Shown here: piece by piece, positions 20,754-32,474 of the stretch
Layout of the letters: each line of letters opens with the position of its first letter
Position numbering within the stretch: the first letter of the stretch is position 1
Assembly (NCBI RefSeq): GCF_033118175.1
Contig: NC_083681.1
Location: 16,386,001 to 16,450,000 of the forward strand
Length of the DNA stretch: 64,000 nucleotides
Reading direction: 5' to 3'
DNA from: Dama dama
Lineage: Eukaryota > Chordata > Mammalia > Artiodactyla > Cervidae
Notes under the pieces: model-generated
What the model was told of the DNA's origin: nothing
What the model saw: only the letters and a program-made list of their open reading frames with translations
Databases searched by the model: none
Translations under genes and position numbers: made by a program

Positions 20754-21394
20754 TACATATATGCTTATGGATTGGATAAATGAGTGAAGGAATGAATTAT
20801 TTACTTTCTTTGAAGGTAAATCCAGAACTTTGGGAGTCAATGCTCTCACCAGGGGACCGAACAAAAATATGCTTGTAGTATTAAGCCTGATTTAAGTGTG
20901 ATGGGCTTAGAACTGCCCACTCAGTCAATGCAGTCATGAAAGAAATAATAATAGTAAAAGTTATATTTATTGGGGAATTATTATAGGCTTTACAAGGATG
21001 AATAGATCAGGATACATTAAATGTTTTAAGAAACAACTCTAAAAATCTCAGTAGTTCAAGCCATAATCCAATGCAAATTGGTGTGAGCAGAGAAAGGAGT
21101 GCTATATTCTATATAATCACTCATAGACCCAGGCACTTTCCATATTGTGGCCTTGCTAAGCCTCGGCATCCTCCCCTGGATCCTCTGCACCCGGCAGCCA
21201 AGGAAAGAAAGAGGATAGAGAATCACAGGGTTGTAGGGGAAAGGCTTAGACCATATAGCGTATATCACTTCCAACCACATTACATTCACCAGAATTTCAT
21301 TCACAGCCTCATTTAGATGCAAGGAGGCTAGGAAATATATTCATTTGGTGACTCATGAAGTAGAGGAAACAGATTTGTTGTGTTTCTAGAAAGT
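20754..21394. other. Unassigned sequence
   Basis: No repeat family or gene is recognised. The opposing open frames at 21056-21322 (minus) and 21071-21316 (plus) mirror each other and are probably chance. Confidence 0.5.
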
Positions 21395-21790
21395 GTCTTC
21401 TACAGTGCATTATCTCATTTAGTTCTCAAGTGAGTGAAAGTTGCTCAGTCGTGTCTGGCTCTTTGGACCCCATGGACTATACAGTACTCTAGGCCAGAAT
21501 ACTGGAGTGGGTAGCCTGTCCCTTCTCCAGGGTATCTTCCCAACCCAGGAATCTAACCAGGGTGTCCCGCATTGCAGGTAGATTCCTTACCAACTGAGCT
21601 ATCAGGGAAGCCCAAGACAACCTTACAAAGGTTCTCAAGACAACCCTATAAAGCAAACACAATTAATGCTACAGTTTTGCAAAAGAGCAAACTCAGCCTC
21701 AGAGATGAAAGTACTGCCCATGCAACAAATGATAGAACTGGGAGTTAGTCTTAGATTTGACTCTAAAACTTGTGTTCCAGACCCACTAAA
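21395..21790 (-). mobile_element. MIR SINE, antisense, split by Bov-tA
   Basis: 'cattatctcatttagttctc' (21401-21426) and 21632-21790 ('aaactcagcctcagagatga', 'gggagttagtcttagatttg') form one antisense MIR. The Bov-tA at 21427-21617 lies between. A repeat of 'caagacaacc..a.aaag' sits at the right edge (21613 and 21637). Confidence 0.75.
21427..21617 (-). mobile_element. Bov-tA SINE, diverged, inside MIR
   Basis: It reads 'aagttgctcagtcgtgtctg' to 'gctatcagggaagccc'. It carries the 'gtagcctgtcccttctcc' variant that also appears at the left monomer of the composite SINEs at 38.8 and 42.8 kb. Confidence 0.9.
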
Positions 21791-21934
21791 CTATGATTTT
21801 TCATAATTAAGATTCAGTTATGTTATACTATTCCTCCCTCTTCCTTCCTGCCACACCAATCCTCACTATGCTGATTTTGGCTCTCCTGGATATAAAATCC
21901 AGGGGATAAGTGGCTATTTGGCACCAAAACATTC

Positions 21935-22115
21935 ATTATCTTATCTATTCTCCATTGTACTCCCATGTGGTAGGTATTATTATTGTTAGCTCTACTTTAC
22001 CAGGGAGGAAACTGAGATTAGATAGGTTATATAACTTGGCCATGAACATGAACAGCTAATGAGAGGCACATTTGAACACTGTATCTCACTCTTTGGCCTG
22101 GAACTTTGGAAGACT
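21935..22115 (-). mobile_element. MIR SINE, antisense
   Basis: 'cattatcttatctattctcc', 'gtggtaggtattattattg' and 'gaggaaactgagattagata' are the antisense MIR core. Confidence 0.75.
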
Positions 22116-23179
22116 TTTCCTTGAAAAAAAATTTAAATGACAACAACAAAAAAATTGAATCCTAAAAAAAAAAAAAAAAAATGCAACAAACCACTTTCCC
22201 ATGAACTATCCCAAAGTGTTTAGCGTTGATGTCACCAAGGTCAGGTAGCTTCTTCCTCCTCAAGCCTAACACCATCTTTAAGGTTAGGAAAATCAAGAGC
22301 ATGCAGCAGCTTCTGGTCTTATGATTGATAGTGAGGTTGGCACATCAAGTCTTAAAGAAGGTCTTCTAGCCAAAACCATCCAGGAAGTGAAGAATCAGAT
22401 AAATAAGAAGGCTGATGCAAGGCTAGGGAAGCATTCCAAACTCAGCTTGGGGTGGTCTCTCCAGGCCAACAGCATGATTCACAGCTGGGTTGCCGGGTGC
22501 TGACTGGGAAGCAGCAGCCAGAGCAGGCTTTGTCCGCTGGGCCCTCTTCCTTTCTCTCCCATCCTCACCCAAACCTGACCAGGCCTCCCTCTCCCTGATT
22601 CACTAGTTCATGGTTTGTTCCTTCATCACACTTTCCTTAAGCATCCAAGTGCCATCAGATGTCATGCTAAGGGGAGAAAACAGGAAACAAAGAAATCAAA
22701 ACTGTTGCACTGCAAAGAAAGAATTCCTGATCATAAAAATAATGCCATCAGAGGACTTGGGCAGATTGGCAGATGAAAGGGAAAAACCAACAGTGGATTG
22801 GGAGCCTCTGGGGTGTTTGACCTTCCAGTATCTTTCATTATGCAAGCCACAGTGGTCTTAGAAGCACGGGGTCGCATCCCAAACCCTGTGGAATGGATGC
22901 CAGCTCCCTGATTTCTTTCCCACAACTACAGTCCCAGATTTTCCTTCCTGAGATCTCATTCACCCTCCTTATATAGTCTCTCAAGTCTGGCTTCGTGAGA
23001 TTGAGTGCCACCAGCAGAGATCGCTTTTAAAGATGGAAATAATCTTTCCTTTTGGAAACTTTAAGCTTGTTTACTCCCATAACCAATGAGGCAACCGGGG
23101 TGAGATGGATGAGAACACTGACCCAGTTCACGCTGATGGTTGGGAGGAGCCCAGGCACCCAGGATTCTAACCTAGAGAG
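22116..23179. other. Unassigned sequence, ~1 kb
   Basis: There is an A-run at 22165-22182. Two short plus-strand frames (22321-22503, 22610-22861) have no recognised domain. This is one of the longest stretches free of identifiable repeats. Confidence 0.55.
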
Positions 23180-23330
23180 TCTTTTTTGTTTAGTTTCATT
23201 TTAACTATTTATTTTATAGTGGAATGTAGCTGATTAACAGTGTAAGAGTTTCAGGTGGACAGCAAAGGGACTCAGCCATACACATACATGTATCCATTCT
23301 CCTCCAAACGCCCACACCACCTAAGTGTGG
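23180..23330 (-). mobile_element. L1 3' UTR fragment, antisense
   Basis: 'ttttatagtggaatgtagct' through 'ggtggacagcaaagggactc' is an antisense artiodactyl L1 3' UTR, truncated soon after. Confidence 0.75.
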
Positions 23331-23727
23331 TGCAGAAAGTATATATGGTTATATATTGTAATCTACTCCTATGAACAAACAACAAGAGCAACAGAAAAAC
23401 ACCCTATCAAAAGACAAAGAGGCAAAGACTTTCCACACTGTTCCTTGTTGGATTGGGGTGCTTGAGAAGCTGGTGGTATCTGTCCCTAAGCTGCACTCTA
23501 GCCCTCCTCTCTCTCCCTCTCAAGCTCTTTTGGAAACCCAAGTCATAACTTTCTACTTCTGTCCATCCAAGCTGAATTTATTTGCCACCTACCTCAGGAG
23601 TCTATATTCTGTCCTAACTCCCACATCAATGAGCTCAGGGTACCCACTCCCCACCCACTCCATACGTCACTCACACCCTGCCAGAAATCTAAGATCTTTA
23701 TATTTACTAGTCCTCTGTGGCCTTTAT
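23331..23727. other. Mostly unassigned, possible sense L2 trace
   Basis: The text about 23560-23700 has an L2-like cadence but is too diverged to call firmly. The 140-codon open frame 23371-23793 runs from here into the antisense L1 fragment, so it is not a gene. Confidence 0.4.
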
Positions 23728-23842
23728 ACATTAAAAAAAATTTATAGGCATATAGTTGCTTTACATGTTAGTTTCTATTATGCAGCAAAGTGAATCAACT
23801 ATGGATATACATATATCCCTTCTCCCCCATTTTCAAATTTCT
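23728..23842 (-). mobile_element. L1 3' UTR fragment, antisense
   Basis: 'aggcatatagttgctttaca' and 'gcagcaaagtgaatcaacta' are the antisense artiodactyl L1 3' UTR. Confidence 0.75.
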
Positions 23843-23989
23843 GTCTCTAACAGTGGAAGAAATTCATCCTTTATCCACACACTTAAAATTTTTCAAACTC
23901 TAAATAAAGTCACAGATGGCTTCAGCGGGTCTTGCGTAAATAGACCTGTGCCAACCTCTGCCCTCTTCCCCAAAATTTTGCCCAGCTGT

Positions 23990-24540
23990 CTTATACCCAT
24001 GCTGGCCTCTGTTCAGATTTTCAGAAGATGGCAAGTTCTCTCTTGCCTTGTGCCCTTTGACATTCCATTTCCTCTGACAGTATCTCACTCACAGCCCACC
24101 AACCTCCCACCTGCTAGTGGCAAACTTCTACACATACATCAAGACTCAGTTTATGTGTCACTTCCCCAAGGAAATCTTCCCTGATGCCTGTCATCAGGTT
24201 AGGTCCCCCGCTATATGCTGTCAGATAATCCTGTACTTTTCCTTTATGCCCTTTATCATAAATGTGATTGCAAAATTATTTTTATAATTTTAACTTATTG
24301 TCTGTGTCCCCAACAGACCATAGGTAAGATCTGTGAGCAAATGACCAGAAAGGGCTGATACTGTACACACACACATTTTAAATATTACTCTCAGGAAACT
24401 TAGCTGCTATGCCTTATCATATAATTACTTGGATATATATGGAAACACCTGGAGGGAATATAAATCCTGTTGTGGCAGACACCCCTACAGTGATGGATAC
24501 ATAGTAAATGTTTATTGAATGAATGAATAGATGGATGGAT
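23990..24540 (+). mobile_element. L2 LINE 3' end, sense
   Basis: 'ctcagtttatgtgtcacttc', 'aaggaaatcttccctgatgc', 'cttattgtctgtgtccc' and the terminal 'gtttattgaatgaatgaata' follow the L2 3' end. The overlapping ORF 23756-24184 is a by-product. Confidence 0.8.
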
Positions 24541-26749
24541 GTTGGTAAAGCCTTCATAAATACTTGAAGGGACAGAGGGGTGCTACTTTGCTAGCAAACT
24601 GTTGACAACAGATAAAAAACATAGCTATTGTACAAGTATAATGCTAACTTTTTTCTTTTCTTACAAAAACATGCTCTGTTTTCCTTTCTTTCAAGGAACT
24701 TCTGTATTAACTTTCTATTTTATGGAACCAAAACACAGTGGGTTAAATAAAACAACACATGCTTATTACTGCTAAGTTTCTGTGCACAGGTCCAGTGGTC
24801 CAGGCACAGTTTAGTTAGATCTTTCACTTGGGGTCTCAGAAGACTGCAATTAAGGGGATGGTCAGGGCTGGATGTGTATCAGAGGCTCAACTGGAGAAGG
24901 AGTTGTTTCCAAGATCTCTCAAGTTGTGGTAGGATTTATTTTCTTGTAACTGTCAGATTCATAGCAGCTTGTTTCTTCAAAGCCAGTAACAGCCTGAGAA
25001 AGAAGCTCTAGAAAGATGAGTGCTGTATTTTTATTTAATTACCTACATGGAATCACATCACCTTTGCTACATTCCACTGCTTAGAAACAAGTTACAGGTG
25101 CCTCCCACAATCAAGGATGCAAGGAGATTACACAAAAGTGTGAATTCTAGAAAGTGGAACCAGAGAGTTTATACTACAGTCTGTCTGACATAGTGTTAAC
25201 TCTGGCCCCCAAGGATTCATATCCGTCTTACATTCAAATTACATTCTCCTCTGCTCCAATATTTCCAGGAGTTTCATCCCATGATAGAATTAGCTTCACA
25301 ATTTCATTATCTAAGCCAGATCCAGGCGAGGATGAGGTACCCAGGTATAGTCTGCTAAGTCTTGTGGCACAGTTCCTCTCCTTCTGTGGAACTATGAACC
25401 TAACAAGACAGGTTATGTATTTCAGAATATTCAAAATATGATGATGGGACAGGCGTTGGATAGTAGTACAGAAGTTCTAGCTCAAGGCTAAAATGAAAGA
25501 TTAAAAAGGTCCATAGTAGTTTTATAATCCAGTTAGTCAAATGCTCAAAGATGGTTGATAATATTTCAAGATGCAGGGGATAATTCTTTATGGTTCTTGG
25601 CTCTGACTTCTGGGCTCTTGATTCCACTTTCTGTGTCCTTTTTTCGTAGCAGGTAGCACATGTTTGCAGCTGAATAATTTATCAGCCTGCTTCTTGCCAG
25701 AAAAACTGGGTAAGGGGGGTGTTTCAGCAGCCTTCTTTCATTGTGTACTCTCTCTGTCCCTCTCAGTTCATTCTGGCAGTGTTTCTACTGAAATAATTTT
25801 CTCAATAATTGTGTGGGTCTCCCTTGGACTTCATTGGCATCCACTCATCCACTTTAAGAGACAAAAGCTACACCCACAGATATTTTCAAGATAATCCTTC
25901 CTCCATCTTTATTTCCTGCAGAGATTGCTGAGATACAATACCACTTATGTTTCTAGAAGCCCTATAATTTAAGAAGATCCATGAGGTACATCCTTAATAT
26001 CTTGAAATGACCGTTTGGGTGATTGAATAGTCTGACCTTTGGATTTTTTTTTTTTTTTTTGAAGTTTTAGCAAAAGATTGTGTCATTGAACACTCAGTGT
26101 TTTCTCTATGCCACACTTTTGACAGCCATTTCTCACTTTTAACATTTTTTTACCATCTGGAGAGGCGAAAAATTTTGAAATCAATTTCTGGCTCCTTTTT
26201 GTTGAACAGCTCTTTCCTCAATGTATCCCTTCTCTCACATTTTACTACAAGAAGCAAGAAGAAACCAGACAGCATCTTCAACACTTTGCTTGGAAACTCC
26301 TTCACTCAATTACCAAGTTCATCAATCACAAGTTGCACTTTCCACATAATTGCAGTAGACAATTTTGCTACATTTTCTCCCTACTACAAAGCAAGGATCC
26401 CACTTCCTTCAGTTTTCAATAACTCATTCTTCATTTTCTTCTGAGCCTTTCTTGACAGCACACTCAAAGCCCGAATTTACACTAACAGTTCAAAGCAATG
26501 TATGGCTTTCTCTACCATGTTCCTCAAAATCCATCTAGCCATCAACTGCTACCTAGTTCCAAGGCTACTCCCACATTTGTGGATATCTGTACAGCAAGAC
26601 TCACTTTCAGGTACCAAAATATGTATTAGTTGTCTATTGCTATGTAACAAATTACCACAAAACTTAGGAGCCTAAAACAATACACATTTGTTATACCACA
26701 GTTTCTCTGGATCGGGAGTCTTGGTGTAGCTTACCTAGGTCTTCTGCTT

Positions 26750-27062
26750 GTTGCTGTCGTTCAGTCCATCTGTCGTGTCTGACCCTTTGTGACCCCATGG
26801 ACTGCAGCACGCCAGGCTTCCCTGTCCATCACCATCTCCTGGAGCCTGCTCAAATTCAGTTCCATTGAGTCGGTGGTGCCATCCCACCATCTCATCCTCT
26901 GCCGCCCCCTTCTCCTCCCGTCAATCTTTCCCAGCATCAGGGTCTTCTCTAATGAGTTCGCTCTTCGCATCAGGTGGCCATAGGACTGGAGCTTCACCTT
27001 CAGCATCAGTCCTTCCAATGAATATTCAGGTTTGATTTCCTCTATGATTGATTGGATTGAAC
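26750..27062 (-). mobile_element. BovB 3' end, antisense, inside MaLR LTR
   Basis: It runs from 'ttgctgtcgttcagtcca' to 'tgattgattggattga'. It is part of a ~650 bp foreign block in the MaLR LTR. Confidence 0.9.
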
Positions 27063-27395
27063 AATGATATAATACACTGGTAAATGTGTTTCCCTGATTT
27101 CTGTGAGTCATTCGAGTAAATTGTCAAACCTACGAAGTGGGTTGTGGGAATCCCTACTGATACTCAAGTAGTCAGAAGCGTGGGACTTGTGACTGGCATC
27201 TGCAGTTGGGGAGTGGACGTCTTGTGGGACTGAGACTTTAACCTATGGGATCTGATGCTATCTCCAGGTGGAGAGTGTCAGAATTGAATTCAATTGTAGG
27301 ACACCCAGCTGGTGTCACAGAGAACCGCTTGATGTGTGGAGAGCCCTCACATCTGGTGTCAGAAGTGAAGTGAAGTGTAGTAGTAAAGGAGAAAC
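27063..27395. other. Repeat-like segment of unnamed family
   Basis: The segment between the BovB fragment and the remainder of the MaLR LTR has a text ('gggatctgatgctatctcc', 'aggacacccagctggtgtc') that I recognise as dispersed in mammals, but I cannot name the family. It includes the palindrome GAATTGAATTCAATTG (27289-27304). Confidence 0.4.
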
Positions 27396-27744
27396 CCAGA
27401 GGAGTTTTTATTTTACGAGAAGGATCTGCTTCCAAGCTTCTTCAGCTTGTTGGCAGAATTAATTTCCTTGCAGCTGTAGGTTTCATGGCAGCTTGCTTCT
27501 TTAAAGTCAGACAGAGTGAAAGAGAGAGGCTCTAGAAAGATGGACACTACACTTTTATGTAATTACCTGCAAAGAATCACATACATCCATCACCTTTGCC
27601 ACATTTCACTATTCAGAAACAAATCACAGGCCCAGCCAACAGCTGAGGGAAAGGGATTACACAAAGGCATGAATACCAGATCGCTGGCTACACAAGTCTA
27701 CCTGCCACAGCACGCTAAGACAAGGGGATGATATATACATGTGT

Positions 27745-27776
27745 ATATCCGTGTGTGCGTGTGTGTGTGTGTGTGA
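27745..27776. repeat. (GT)n microsatellite
   Basis: A short GT tract sits at the start of a Bov-tA. Confidence 0.9.
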
Positions 27777-27964
27777 GTCACTCAGTTGTGTTTGACTCTT
27801 TGCGACCCCATGGACCAGGCTCCTCTGTCCATGGGATTCTCCAGGCAAGAATACTGGATTGTATTGCCCTGTCCTCCTCCAGGGGATCTTCCTGACCCAG
27901 GGATCGAACCTGTGTCTCCTGCATTGGCAGACAGGTTCTTTATCACTGAGGCACCAGAGAAGTT
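27777..27964 (-). mobile_element. Bov-tA SINE
   Basis: 'cactcagttgtgtttgactc' to 'gaggcaccagagaagtt'. About 20 bp of the A unit is missing around 27813. Confidence 0.9.
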
Positions 27965-28189
27965 AAACAGCAAAACAGGACATCCAGAAGGAGAAGGTCC
28001 AGAGTTCTGCCTCAGGCCTAGGAAGATTTGTACGTATTGTTCTTAATGGAGGTGACCTCTAGATAATTTAGGAAACTTACCTTAAGCCAGTCGGATAAAA
28101 CCAGAGATAGCCTGGACTCGAACTTGCTCACTGGAGTCTTAATTAATTTCTGCTGTTCTTTTTACATTTTAAAACCTCACTTTTTCAGT
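27965..28189. other. Unassigned sequence
   Basis: Nothing recognised. Confidence 0.5.
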
Positions 28190-28397
28190 ACTAAGGTTTT
28201 TGTTGTTGTTTTTAATTTACTTATTTATTTAGCTGTGTTGGATCTTAGTTGCAGTACTTGGGATCTTTGCTGCTCTCAGAGTGCTTAGGCTTAACTGCCC
28301 AGTGGCATGTGGGATCTTAGTTCCTAGACCAGGGACCAAACTCCCAACCCCCATATTGGAAGGTGATTCCCAGCCACTGGACCACCAAGTGCAACCT
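28190..28397 (-). mobile_element. CHR-type SINE, antisense
   Basis: 'tttatttagctgtgttggat', 'ggcatgtgggatcttag', 'ccagggaccaaactcccaac' and 'cactggaccaccaag' form the antisense CHR (cetacean-hippo-ruminant) tRNA-derived SINE pattern. The presence of CHR supports a ruminant or whale-hippo clade host. Confidence 0.8.
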
Positions 28398-28867
28398 TGA
28401 ATTTTTGATATTACCCATATTATGTATTTTATTATATTATCACTATCAATTTTGTTACACAGGGATTAGCATACATGTCTAAGCCTCTGTGCTAGCTGGT
28501 ACACTTCTTGAGGACAAGCTTTCCTTTTTAATTAATCTGTCTCTCTCTCTCCAAATTGCTCAACACAGTGAAATGCCCTAGGAGAAAGCTCACTATTTTT
28601 TGCTATTGGTGTACAAACAATAAATGTACTGTTTAATCAAATAATCTACGTCCCAGTAAGACATTTATACTTTACTTCCCCCAGTTTCCCTGTTATCTTT
28701 AAAATGGAAAAATAAATTGAATGAATTTTAAATTCATGTTTGGCTGTAGACCCTAGATTCTAAGAAGGAGAGGTCTTGCTAAACAAAGGAGTGTAAAGGA
28801 AAGGGAAGAATGTTTGTAACCTGTCTTAAGAGAACACAGTATTTTCAAGTGCTGTAGAGGTGGTGGG
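28398..28867. other. Unassigned sequence
   Basis: No gene or firm repeat assignment. Confidence 0.5.
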
Positions 28868-29228
28868 GGTGTTGTTCAGTGGCTCAGTTGTATCCAGCTC
28901 TTTGCAACCCCATGGATGCAGTACGCCAGGCCTCCCTGTCTGTTATGAACTCCTGGAGTTTACTCAAACTCATGTCCATCGAGTCAGTGATGCCATCCAA
29001 CCATGTCATCCTCTGTCATCTCCTTCTCCTCCTGCCTTCAGTCTTTCTCAGAATCAGGGTCTTTTCCAATCAGTCAGCTCTTCCAATCAGGTGGCCCAAG
29101 TATTGGAGTTTCAACTTCAGCATCAGTCCTTCCAAGGAATATTCAGGGTTGATTTCCTTTAGGATTGATTGGTTTGATCTTCTTAAAGTCCAAGGAACTC
29201 TCAAGAGTCTTCTCCAACATCACAGCTT
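28868..29228 (-). mobile_element. BovB 3' end, antisense
   Basis: 'gttgttcagtggctcagttg' to 'agtcttctccaacatcaca'. The plus-strand frames 28860-29162 and 28879-29349 are antisense by-products. Confidence 0.93.
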
Positions 29229-29585
29229 TAGAGGTACTATCTATTTTTATACAGAAGGGATTGTTGACGTATCAGGAGAGCCAGCTGTCAGAAGGCAAGT
29301 GCTTCCCAAGAGGTTCTCCTTGCAAACCCTTCTTGCCCACCATATTTAGCCCATTTTCTGGCCAAGAGAGATTCTCCGTGGAGTAGGTAACTTCAAAGAG
29401 GTAGCACAGTGAACAGGAATCTCAAGTATCTTACCTGAAAAACCAGTATATGAATCTGATGACACTCAGTCTAAAAAGTAATAGGAGTACCTCTGACTTA
29501 TTGTACCTTTATCAAATATTCTGTTTGATCTCCAAGGAATACTGCAGTTCTATCTGTTGTGATGGGGAACATCAGGAGGAAGGGC
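29229..29585. other. Unassigned sequence
   Basis: Nothing recognised. Confidence 0.5.
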
Positions 29586-29589
29586 CAGC

Positions 29590-29680
29590 AGGTCTGGATT
29601 TAAGTGTTCCTTTCCTCTGTCACTTCCTAGCTGTCTGTCTTGCAGTAATTAACCTGCTCCCTCTGACCTTCAGTTTCCAC
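29590..29680 (+). mobile_element. MIR SINE fragment
   Basis: 'ctctgtcacttcctagctgt' followed by 'aattaacctgctccctctga' is the MIR core. Confidence 0.65.
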
Positions 29681-29964
29681 CTAGATCCATCCTTCCATCT
29701 TGACATGCACACTGCAAAACTCAAAGGAGGAAATGAGGGAATGGCTAGGCAAGCTCTTTGTGAATTGTAAAGAGATATGAAGATGTTAGTTCTATATTTT
29801 AAAGTATTCCCTCAATCATATTATTTCATTAGCATAGGCCATTTCCCACAAGCTAGTACATAGCAGAGGAATTTGGCTGAATTATGTTAGCACATCAAAT
29901 ACATATCTGATCACTGGGTCTGTGTGCAGGCACTCTGCGAAGCCATCTACTATAATAGTTTATA

Positions 29965-30330
29965 GTATGCCGTCAGAAGCAGCTAGACTTGAATTTGAAT
30001 CACACTTACATAAGCTAGGATTTGAAGAAAGACAGTTTAATTTCCTGGTTTTCCCTGGTGGCTAAGTGGTAAAGAAACCACCCGTTAAGCAAGGAGACAT
30101 GAGTTCGGTTCCTGGGTTGGGAATATCCCCAAGAGAAGGAAATGGCAACCACTCCAATATTCTTGCCTGGATTCTTCCCATGGACAGAGGAGCCTGGTGA
30201 GTTACAGTCTATGGGGTCACAAAAGAGTTGGATGCAACTTAGCAAGAAAGCAACAAGAGCAACTTTAACTTCGTAGTCTCAATTTCCTCATCTGCAAGGC
30301 AGAATTATGTATTAAAAAAAAATAACAGTA
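29965..30330 (+). mobile_element. MIR SINE split by Bov-tA
   Basis: The left part 29965-30045 ('gcagctagacttgaatttga') and right part 30258-30330 ('tctcaatttcctcatctgca') form one MIR around the Bov-tA. Confidence 0.65.
30048..30256 (+). mobile_element. Bov-tA SINE inside MIR
   Basis: 'ttccctggtggctaagtgg' to 'gttggatgcaacttagcaag'. Confidence 0.92.
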
Positions 30331-30331
30331 C

Positions 30332-30500
30332 CTATGTTATGGATTGAATGCTGCATCCCCTCAAATTCATAGGTTGAAGTCCTATGCCCAGAGTGATGAT
30401 ATTTGGAGATGGGGTCCTGGATTAGGTGAGCTCATGAAGGTGACATTCTCATGATGGTACTAGTGTCCCCATTAGGAGAGACACTGGTGGACTCCACCAC
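30332..30500 (+). mobile_element. MaLR LTR fragment, sense
   Basis: 'tgttatggattgaatgctg' is the 5' start of an MLT1/MST-type LTR, followed by 'catgaaggtgacattctcat' and 'gtgtccccattaggaga'. Confidence 0.7.
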
Positions 30501-30975
30501 TGTTCTAGTCCTTGACTTGATTTCCTCAAACCCAATCCTCACTCCCCTGTTCTGCTGTGTATCTCAGGGTATTATCATCAGGGAGTCTGTGTTTCCCAGG
30601 TTCCAGTGTCCCTTAGACTGGCCGGATTCAGCTAACATAAGGCACTGGGAGAAGGCTGAAGAGAGGAAAATAGGGGTGTTTGTCTCTCTTTGTTCCCAAG
30701 AGCAACTGTGTCTCTCTAAGCTCAACTTCCCCAGGCAGCTCACTAAGGTTTCAGCTTCCAATGGGCAACCTGGCCCCTGGTGTCTCCTAACACCACCTCT
30801 GCCCTTGCAGTCCTGGGGGATCAGCAGCTTCTCCTATCATTCATCTCTGAGGTGACTCACTGTTTCCTGCTGGCTCTTCAGTTTTTCTAACACTCATGCA
30901 GTGACTCTCTTGGTTTAAATCTCTCTGGTTTCTATATTCAGTGTCTTCCATCTCTCAGTGAGTGTCTCCTCTAGC
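30501..30975. other. Unassigned, repeat-like sequence
   Basis: The text looks like an old interspersed repeat, but I cannot name it. The 134-codon frame 30451-30855 begins inside the MaLR LTR and is not taken as a gene. Confidence 0.4.
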
Positions 30976-30977
30976 AG

Positions 30978-31150
30978 GCTGTCTTAGTCTGCTCAGGCTG
31001 CTGCAAAGAATGCCATCGACCAGGAGGCTCAAACAACACAAACTCATTTTCTTACAGTTCTGGTGAATGGTAGTCCAAGATCAGAGTGCCAGCATGGTCC
31101 AGTTGAGACTATTTTCCTGGTTTGCATCTGTTTGCATTTTTGCAGAATGT
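30978..31150 (-). mobile_element. MaLR LTR fragment, antisense
   Basis: 'tgtcttagtctgctcaggct', 'ggctcaaacaacacaaactc' and 'acagttctggtgaatgg' are the antisense 3' end of a MaLR-type LTR. Related sequence may continue to about 31400 beyond a GA-rich insert. Confidence 0.7.
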
Positions 31151-31154
31151 CTAG

Positions 31155-31215
31155 TGGCAGAGAGAAAGGGAGAGAGAGAGAGAAAATAAGGAGGGAGGGA
31201 GAGAGGGTGTGTGTA
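31155..31215. repeat. GA-rich simple repeat
   Basis: Purine-rich (GA/GGGA) tract ending in a short GT run. Confidence 0.85.
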
Positions 31216-31400
31216 TGCTCTCCACTGGGATTAATGTTAATTAATTGAGGATTAATTTTAATTATATGAGAGGTCCCAGTTAATTAAATATTTTGTACAA
31301 AACTGTTTAAGTTAATGATGAGTTATGGTTCTGTTAGTGGCAGATCTTACTCATTGTAAGACCTCCTGAGTGTCATCACATGTCTAATATACATATCACA

Positions 31401-31906
31401 TAAATATCCTCATTTCATTCCAAATAATTTATACCATTTTCCATTTTTTCCTGTCTACTTAATGGCCTTTGCCCCTAACAACTGAGGTTGCCAGGATGTG
31501 GGGTTCAGAATATCATAATCTAGTTTCTACCAAGCTGTCCAGGGGCATGCCCGGCCACCTCTCCACTGTAAACCCTTTGCCACAAGTGCAGAGGACCACC
31601 CACCAGTTCCCAGTTGCCCACCCTTTCATCAGTCACACTGCCTCTTGCAGGGAACGTCCTCCAACCCAGGACCAGCTGAGGGTGGTCATCTCCTCTGCAA
31701 AGCCTTGAGCCCAGCTCCCTAACAGAACTAATCACTTCCTCCTCCATGCCCTTAATATTCCCTTGGTTCCTAAGATTACCTTGAGGATTATGAGGCCACA
31801 TCCTTGCTCACAGGGTGAACATCCTCTTGCCCCACCAGCCACGGTCAGTGGCTCAGAAGCACAGAATCTGAAGGCTGAATCCTAAAGGGAAGAGGCTCCA
31901 TGCAGT
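31401..31906. other. Unassigned sequence
   Basis: Opposing frames 31469-31708 (+) and 31520-31801 (-) overlap and have no domain. Confidence 0.5.
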
Positions 31907-31940
31907 GGGGGGGTGGGGGGGGGGTGGGGGGGTGGGGGGT
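31907..31940 (+). repeat. G-run tract, G-quadruplex type
   Basis: Four G runs of 7, 10, 7 and 6 are separated by single T bases (31914, 31925, 31933). This is an extreme form of the G3+N1-7 quadruplex pattern with one-base loops. Confidence 0.95.
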
Positions 31941-32474
31941 GAAGGTTTAGAGCCTCTCAAGAGACCTAAGTCTCAGCTGTGAATTTAGACAAGCAAAATC
32001 ATCGTTTTGAGTCTCAGGTTTCCTTCTGGCAAGAATGGGGACAGCGAGCACAAACCAAGACTTAGAGTCACCTTAAGAGTTAAATTAAATCATCCGTATC
32101 ACATGTTGGTGGCAGTGGGAGATTTTTACCCAAGGCTGCTCTCTGCCCTTTCCTTCTTTCCTGCAGTTGACCTCAGGCCAACGAGTCCCAGGAGTCATGT
32201 CAGACCCAGTGCAGGGGCAAAGGGCCAGAGAGGAAATATTTTAGGTTTTATGGGCATATTTGGTCATTTTTGCTTATTGTTTATCTATTTAACAACTCTC
32301 TGAAGATGTTAAAAAATCACTGGGCAAGTTACAAACACGTCCTTGGGCGGATTTGAGCTACTGGCCAAAGTCTTCTGACCCTTAGCCTGAAGCTGCCCCT
32401 TACTGCTTCTTTTCTTATTTTACTTTCCTTCTTTTTCCATTCCTTTCATTTCCCCCATGTCCCTGCAGTGTAGG
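31941..32474. other. Unassigned sequence
   Basis: No gene is recognised. The 98-codon frame 32007-32303 lacks any domain. Confidence 0.5.

Larger units (their letters stand above)
24705..27720 (-). mobile_element. MaLR (ERVL-type) LTR element, nearly complete, antisense
   Basis: Two MLT1-like LTRs in the same antisense orientation (24705-25185 and 26622-27720) bracket about 1.4 kb of MaLR internal sequence (25186-26621). The LTR copies share 'gaatcacat..catcacctttgc' and 'gattacacaaaRgYRtgaat'. The internal part contains 'cccccaaggattcatatccg' and ends at 'ggtaccaaaatatgtattag'. MaLRs are non-autonomous retrovirus-like elements. No intact coding region is present. The right LTR has been split by 26750-27395. 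Confidence 0.72.

Noticed and set aside
21056..21322. Mirror open frames on both strands
   Set aside because: Coincident frames without motif or repeat support; treated as chance.
23371..24184. Two overlapping frames of 140 and 142 residues
   Set aside because: They cross from unassigned sequence into an antisense L1 fragment and sense L2.
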